A DNA stretch of 64,000 nucleotides from Halalkalibacillus sediminis (GTDB lineage Bacteria; Bacillota; Bacilli; Bacillales; Alkalibacillaceae): NCBI RefSeq assembly GCF_002844535.1, contig NZ_PJNH01000004.1, forward strand, positions 8,074-72,073, written 5' to 3'. Below the pieces are notes generated by a model. The model worked only from the letters and a program-made list of their open reading frames with translations. It was not told where the DNA came from and did not search any database. Within the stretch, counting starts at the first letter, position 1; the number at the start of each line of letters is the position of its first letter. The position numbers and the translations under genes are program-made. This document shows positions 60,226 through 64,000 of the stretch, one piece after another.

Positions 60226-60611
60226 TATTTAGCCTCCATTACTTTAAGTGTTGCAAGATACCCTATTGCTGCTGAGGCGATACCACCGATAAAGGATAAG
60301 GCGACGTAACCGATGAAAAGAAATGCATAATCAGGTGTCATAAGCGTGAATGAATCTGCTGCGAACGTGGACATGGTCGTGAGTCCGCCGCAGAAACCGA
60401 CACCTACGAATACTTTGAATGTTTCATCTGGTGATTTCGTATTCGAGTATGCGGTGAAAGCACCTAAAATCAAGCTGCCAATCACGTTGACAAGCAATGT
60501 CCCTAAAGGGAAGACATCTAATATCGTCAGGGGGTGGGCAAGATAGCGAAGATAAGTTCCGATCATGCCACCAGCTGCGACCGCTAGCCATAGGACAATC
60601 AATTTTTTCAA
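60225..60611 (-). CDS. crcB: CrcB/Fluc fluoride channel subunit, partner gene
   Basis: The 128-residue protein has GGMIGTYLRYLAH, LLVNVIGSLILGAFTAY and GFCGGLTTMSTFAADSF, the same family as its neighbour but divergent, as usual for paired crcB1/crcB2 heterodimers with opposite membrane orientation. The start is TTG 60611, with AAGGAGG 8 bases upstream. It lies downstream of glyS on the same strand, after a terminator. Confidence 0.93.
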   Translation of the reverse strand: MKKLIVLWLAVAAGGMIGTYLRYLAHPLTILDVFPLGTLLVNVIGSLILGAFTAYSNTKSPDETFKVFVGVGFCGGLTTMSTFAADSFTLMTPDYAFLFIGYVALSFIGGIASAAIGYLATLKVMEAK

Positions 60612-60642
60612 TAGTTACGCCTCCTTTCATGCTCTGTTATGT

Positions 60643-60675
60643 AAAAAACAACTGACCGGATCAACGGCCAGTTGT
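60643..60675 (-). terminator. Terminator of glyS
   Basis: On the minus strand CAACTGGCCG-TTGATC-CGGTCAGTTG is followed by TTTTTT. Confidence 0.9.
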
Positions 60676-60683
60676 GGTTGAAT

Positions 60684-62066
60684 TTAGTAGTTTACTTTTT
60701 CTTGTAAGAAGTCTTTTAAATCAGCAATCGGCATACGAGTTTGTTCCATCGTGTCACGATCACGCACGGTTACTTGGCCGTCTTCTTTAGAATCGAAGTC
60801 ATACGTGATACAGAAAGGTGTTCCGATTTCATCATGACGACGGTAACGTTTACCGATGGATCCAGAATCATCGTAGTCGACCATGAAGTTTTTCGCAAGG
60901 TCTTGGAAAATTTCTTGTGCTTCCTCAGATAATTTTTTGGAAAGAGGAAGTACTGCTGCCTTGAATGGTGCAACTGCTGGGTGGAAATGCATCACTGTTC
61001 GGCTTGTTCCATCTTCAAGTTCTTCTTCATCGTAAGCATCCGTTAGGAAAGATAATGCTAAACGATCCGCCCCGAGTGCTGGTTCGATAACGTATGGCAG
61101 ATAGCGTTCGTTCGTTTGCGGATCGATATATTCAAGGTTTTCACCTGAATGTTCTGCGTGCTGAGTCAAGTCGTAATCCGTACGGGATGCTAAGCCCCAA
61201 AGTTCACCCCAACCGAAAGGGAACTGATATTCAAGGTCCGTAGTTGCGTTACTGTAATGAGATAGCTCTTCGGAGTCATGGACACGACGGCGGATACGTT
61301 CTGGATTTAGTCCGAGGTTCGTGAGCCAGTTGTGACAGAAATCAAGCCAGTAGTCGAACCATTCGAGCTCGTCTCCTGGTTTACAGAAAAATTCCATCTC
61401 CATTTGTTCGAATTCGCGCGTACGGAAAATGAAGTTACCTGGAGTAATCTCGTTACGGAAACTCTTACCGATTTGTGCAATACCGAATGGTACTTTTTTA
61501 CGCATCGAACGCTGTACATTTTTGAAGTTGACGAAAATACCTTGAGCCGTTTCCGGACGCATGAAAATTTCGTCAGATGAATCATCTGTTACCCCTTGAT
61601 AAGTTTTGAACATCAAGTTGAACTGACGGATTTCTGTGAAGTTGTCAGAACCACAAGTTGGACACGTGATGTTTTCTTCCTTGACGATTTTTTCAAGCTC
61701 ATCGAATGGAAGGCCATCTACGACCTTTTCTTCACCTTTTGATTCGTAATAGTTTTCGATCAAGTGGTCAGCACGGTGACGAGATTTACAGTCTTTACAA
61801 TCGATCATCGGGTCGTTGAAATTACCTAAGTGACCAGATGCTTCCCATGTCTTAGGATTCATCAAGATCGATGCGTCCAGGCCGACATTATATGGGGATT
61901 CTTGTACGAATTTTTTCCACCATGCATCTTTTAAATTTTTCTTCAGTTCGACACCGAGTGGACCATAATCCCACGTGTTCGCAAGTCCTCCGTAAATTTC
62001 AGACCCTTGGAAAACGAAGCCGCGATGTTTACAGTGATTAACGATATTCTCCATTTGTTTAGCCAT
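60684..62066 (-). CDS. glyS: Glycyl-tRNA synthetase, single-chain (alpha2) type
   Basis: The 460-residue class II enzyme has [35 protein letters not shown], the zinc-type CPTCGSDNF, motif 2 [17 protein letters not shown], motif 3 [14 protein letters not shown], and the anticodon-binding C-terminal domain ([20 protein letters not shown]). It is the eukaryote-like homodimeric type, which in Bacillales replaces or coexists with the bacterial GlyQ/GlyS pair. Start: ATG 62066, AAGGAGG upstream. A T-box leader controls it. Confidence 0.96.
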   Translation of the reverse strand: MAKQMENIVNHCKHRGFVFQGSEIYGGLANTWDYGPLGVELKKNLKDAWWKKFVQESPYNVGLDASILMNPKTWEASGHLGNFNDPMIDCKDCKSRHRADHLIENYYESKGEEKVVDGLPFDELEKIVKEENITCPTCGSDNFTEIRQFNLMFKTYQGVTDDSSDEIFMRPETAQGIFVNFKNVQRSMRKKVPFGIAQIGKSFRNEITPGNFIFRTREFEQMEMEFFCKPGDELEWFDYWLDFCHNWLTNLGLNPERIRRRVHDSEELSHYSNATTDLEYQFPFGWGELWGLASRTDYDLTQHAEHSGENLEYIDPQTNERYLPYVIEPALGADRLALSFLTDAYDEEELEDGTSRTVMHFHPAVAPFKAAVLPLSKKLSEEAQEIFQDLAKNFMVDYDDSGSIGKRYRRHDEIGTPFCITYDFDSKEDGQVTVRDRDTMEQTRMPIADLKDFLQEKVNY

Positions 62067-62097
62067 TTATTTTTTCCTCCTTAGTAATTGGAATCGG

Positions 62098-62125
62098 TAG
62101 CCTCTGCTTGGGCAGAGGCTTTTTA
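62098..62125 (-). other. Extra hairpin between the T-box terminator and glyS
   Basis: AGCCTCTGC / GCAGAGGCT form a tight hairpin flanked by T/A runs on either strand, in the glyS leader just before the ribosome site. On the plus strand it has the shape of a terminator. Confidence 0.5.
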
Positions 62126-62130
62126 TACAC

Positions 62131-62350
62131 AAAAAACTCCCGCCCATGGGCCAGTGATAGCCCAGGGACGAGAGTTATATTCCCGCGGTTCCACCCTGAT
62201 TGGTACTTGTCAGTCAGAAAGTACCCTCTTTCAGTCGCTCACACTCCAGATTGCCGTTTCACTGCTCCTTGTTCCAGGCTCACACTATCCCTGAATCGCT
62301 TGTTACAGAGGGTTCAGCTACTATTGATCCTTCGTCGTGTATTTGCTTTT
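62131..62350 (-). promoter_or_regulatory. T-box riboswitch of glyS
   Basis: On the minus strand the T-box sequence AGGGTGGAACCGCG lies at 62184-62197. It is preceded by a long structured stem I region and followed by a terminator (AACTCTCGTCCC...GGGCGGGAGTT plus T-run, 62131-62176). Uncharged tRNA-Gly should favour the antiterminator. A GGC triplet near 62251 may be the specifier, but I could not fix the specifier loop by eye. Confidence 0.93.
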
Positions 62351-62354
62351 GTAA

Positions 62355-62383
62355 ATTGTAGCATAACCAACTTCGATTCTCAA
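62355..62383 (-). promoter_or_regulatory. Sigma-A promoter of the glyS T-box transcript
   Basis: On the minus strand TTGAGA (62378-62383), a 17-base spacer and TACAAT (62355-62360), with TGC before the -10. Confidence 0.8.
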
Positions 62384-62399
62384 TATTTTGGTGCGGGTT

Positions 62400-62590
62400 G
62401 GGAATGTAATTGCGTCACTTTTTAGCTAAAAGTATACGAAAAATGGGTTAAAAAGTCATTATATTCTAAATTTTAGGATAGATTACGCCACTTTTCTTCA
62501 TAATTGCGCCACTTTTGGCTGAAATGATGATTTCGTACGACGGATCATAATTTATCCGTAGTTATTTTGTGTTTATCCGTAATTATTCCC
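62400..62590 (+). repeat. Dispersed composite repeat: both 21-nt-period motif families
   Basis: ATTGCGTCACTTTTT at 62409; the pair ATTACGCCACTTTT (62482) / ATTGCGCCACTTTT (62503), period 21; and the pair TTTATCCGTAGTTATT (62551) / TTTATCCGTAATTATT (62572), period 21. A GACGGATCAT word lies between them. Confidence 0.75.
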
Positions 62591-62689
62591 TTCAATCTTT
62601 TGTGAAAAAAACATCCTTCTTCCCAATGAAAGTTCTACCTTAAATCTGATATAATAAATAGCGCATAGTTAGATTTTGGAGGCGTTTGT

Positions 62690-63415
62690 GTGATTGAAGA
62701 TTATCGAATGTGGCGACACATTTTTAAACTAGACCCTAATAAAAAAATAACAGATGAAAATCTTGAGCAAATCTGCGAATCAGGTACGGATGCTGTCATT
62801 GTCGGAGGGACAGATGGTGTGACTCTCGACGATGTGTTAGATTTGCTTGCGAGAATCAGAAGATATACTGTTCCTTGTATTATGGAAGTGTCGAACCTCG
62901 AATCGATCACTCCAGGATTTGATTTTTATTTTATTCCAATGGTATTGAATAGTACCGATAAAAAATGGATGCTCGATCTACATCATCAAGCGGTGAAGGA
63001 GTATGGCGATTTCATCGAATGGGAAGAGTTGATGGCGGAAGGGTATATCATGCTCAATCCAGATTCGAAGGCGTATCAGCAGACAGACGCCAAAGCAACG
63101 ACTGAGGAAGATGTCATTGCTTACGCTCAAGTTGCTGAACATCTTTTTAATTTACCGTTCGTCTATTTAGAATATAGCGGTACATATGGAGATCCAGCGT
63201 TGGTTGAGAAGGTAAATCAAACGCTTGATCAATCGATGCTCATCTATGGCGGGGGTATCGAATCGAAAGAACAGGCAAAAGAAATGGCCGAACGATCAGA
63301 CATCGTCGTCGTTGGGGATGTCATTTATGAAGATATAAATAAGGCACTTAGAACCGTGCACGCGGTGAAAGTCCAGGCTAGTCGGGACGCGAATTCAAAC
63401 GAAGGTGGTTTATAA
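62690..63415 (+). CDS. pcrB: PcrB, heptaprenylglyceryl phosphate synthase
   Basis: 241 residues of TIM-barrel GGGP-synthase type: HIFKLDPNKKITDENLEQIC (substrate lysine/Asp region), SGTDAVIVGGTDGVTLDDVL, YLEYSGTYGDP and GGGIESKEQAKEMAE with VVGDVIYED. It joins heptaprenyl diphosphate to sn-glycerol-1-phosphate to make an ether lipid precursor. The start is GTG 62690 with TTTGGAGG upstream. The next gene, pcrA, follows the stop without a gap. Confidence 0.94.
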   Translation: MIEDYRMWRHIFKLDPNKKITDENLEQICESGTDAVIVGGTDGVTLDDVLDLLARIRRYTVPCIMEVSNLESITPGFDFYFIPMVLNSTDKKWMLDLHHQAVKEYGDFIEWEELMAEGYIMLNPDSKAYQQTDAKATTEEDVIAYAQVAEHLFNLPFVYLEYSGTYGDPALVEKVNQTLDQSMLIYGGGIESKEQAKEMAERSDIVVVGDVIYEDINKALRTVHAVKVQASRDANSNEGGL

Positions 63416-64000
63416 ATGAGTTTGACGATGAAAGAGATATTACAATCAATGAATGATCCACAAAAAAAAGCGGTTCAGCATACGGAAGGCCCTTTATTGA
63501 TCATGGCGGGAGCAGGTAGTGGAAAAACACGCGTATTGACTCACCGGATCGCCTATCTTTTAGCTGAAAAGGGGGTACAACCTTACAACATTTTAGCGAT
63601 TACCTTTACGAACAAGGCCGCTAAAGAGATGAAGTCACGTGTCGAGACATTAGTCGGTGAAGACGCGAAGAGTATTGTCATGTCAACGTTCCACTCACTT
63701 TGTGTGCGTATATTACGTCGTGATGGAGACCGGATCGGCATCAATCGTAACTTCGGGATATATGATGCAAGTGACCAGAAACAGGTCATCAAAGAAGCAC
63801 TTCGTATCAACAATCTCGACTCGAAGCAGTTTGATCCTCGCGCAGTCGGCTTTGCGATCGGCCAGGCGAAGAACCAATTGATCACTCCTGGAGTGATGAA
63901 GCATCAAGCGGGTAATTATTACGAAGAAAAAATTGCGGAACTATACGAAACATATGAAAAATTACTACGTAAAAATCAAGCGCTCGACTTCGATAGCTTG
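63416..64000 (+). CDS. pcrA: PcrA/UvrD-family DNA helicase, N-terminal part; 3' end outside window
   Basis: The open frame runs off the right edge after 195 codons. The visible part has the Q motif [14 protein letters not shown], Walker [18 protein letters not shown], motif Ia [14 protein letters not shown] and [18 protein letters not shown], all superfamily I UvrD/PcrA. PcrA is an essential 3'-5' helicase in repair and plasmid replication. ATG 63416 follows the pcrB stop directly, with GAAGGTGG as ribosome site inside pcrB. Confidence 0.95.
   Translation, partial: MSLTMKEILQSMNDPQKKAVQHTEGPLLIMAGAGSGKTRVLTHRIAYLLAEKGVQPYNILAITFTNKAAKEMKSRVETLVGEDAKSIVMSTFHSLCVRILRRDGDRIGINRNFGIYDASDQKQVIKEALRINNLDSKQFDPRAVGFAIGQAKNQLITPGVMKHQAGNYYEEKIAELYETYEKLLRKNQALDFDSL

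Noticed and set aside
60612..60683. Fluoride riboswitch before crcB
   Set aside because: The short gap holds the glyS terminator and a ribosome site; no crcB-motif aptamer sequence is present.

Overview
The window comes from an aerobic, endospore-forming, low-to-moderate G+C Firmicute of the family Bacillaceae, most like the salt-tolerant genera around Halobacillus and Pontibacillus. The evidence is gene content: a GerA-type germinant receptor operon, a YjcZ-type spore peptide, a GbsR-controlled choline-to-glycine-betaine pathway, a T-box glyS, a guanine riboswitch, and Bacillus subtilis-like runs (yeaC-yeaD-yebA, pbuG, yebE-yebG, yerA-yerB-yerC, pcrB-pcrA). I cannot name the species.

Bases 1-7960 are a decayed polymorphic-toxin locus. 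The 3' end of an RHS toxin gene with an HNH-type tip and SUKH immunity gene is followed by two displaced toxin tips (a GIY-YIG/URI-like one and a WHH-type one), each with its own immunity gene. An intact IS110 element, two IS110 remnants and a short serine recombinase lie among them. Both displaced tips begin directly after an IS110 right end, at an 8-base word that also marks the core/tip junction of the RHS gene.

Bases 7969-11357 carry a CuA-like cupredoxin lipoprotein, a CopB-type copper ATPase and a methyltransferase. Bases 11690-20658 form one tight operon for a cytosolic [NiFe] hydrogenase: hypA-B-F-C-D-E, a cytochrome b5-domain protein, the small and large subunits, and the maturation protease. 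The small subunit has CSGN in place of CxxC, as in group 2a (Hup/Huc) enzymes, so H2 scavenging is the likely role. Bases 21265-26694 hold betA, an orphan betaine-binding lipoprotein, gbsR and gbsA. Bases 27698-30924 hold an unfamiliar pair: an ATP-grasp ligase and a large protein with a papain-like Cys/His/Asn arrangement. Bases 31281-35365 are the germinant receptor operon (order A, C, D-like, B).

At 38205-40452 a reverse transcriptase gene, with a strong promoter and a structured untranslated leader, sits between 27-bp direct repeats. These repeats are the 3' end of the rRNA methyltransferase gene rlmCD, so the segment looks like a small defence island (DRT/UG-type) that inserted there and rebuilt the gene end. 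The rest is mostly housekeeping: a CarH-like B12 regulator, MoxR/DUF58/transglutaminase genes, a guanine riboswitch with an NCS2 permease, the yer genes, a ZosA-like ATPase, a CrcB pair, glyS with its T-box, pcrB and the start of pcrA. Several intergenic regions carry dispersed repeats; two motif families occur as tandem pairs with an exact 21-nt period.
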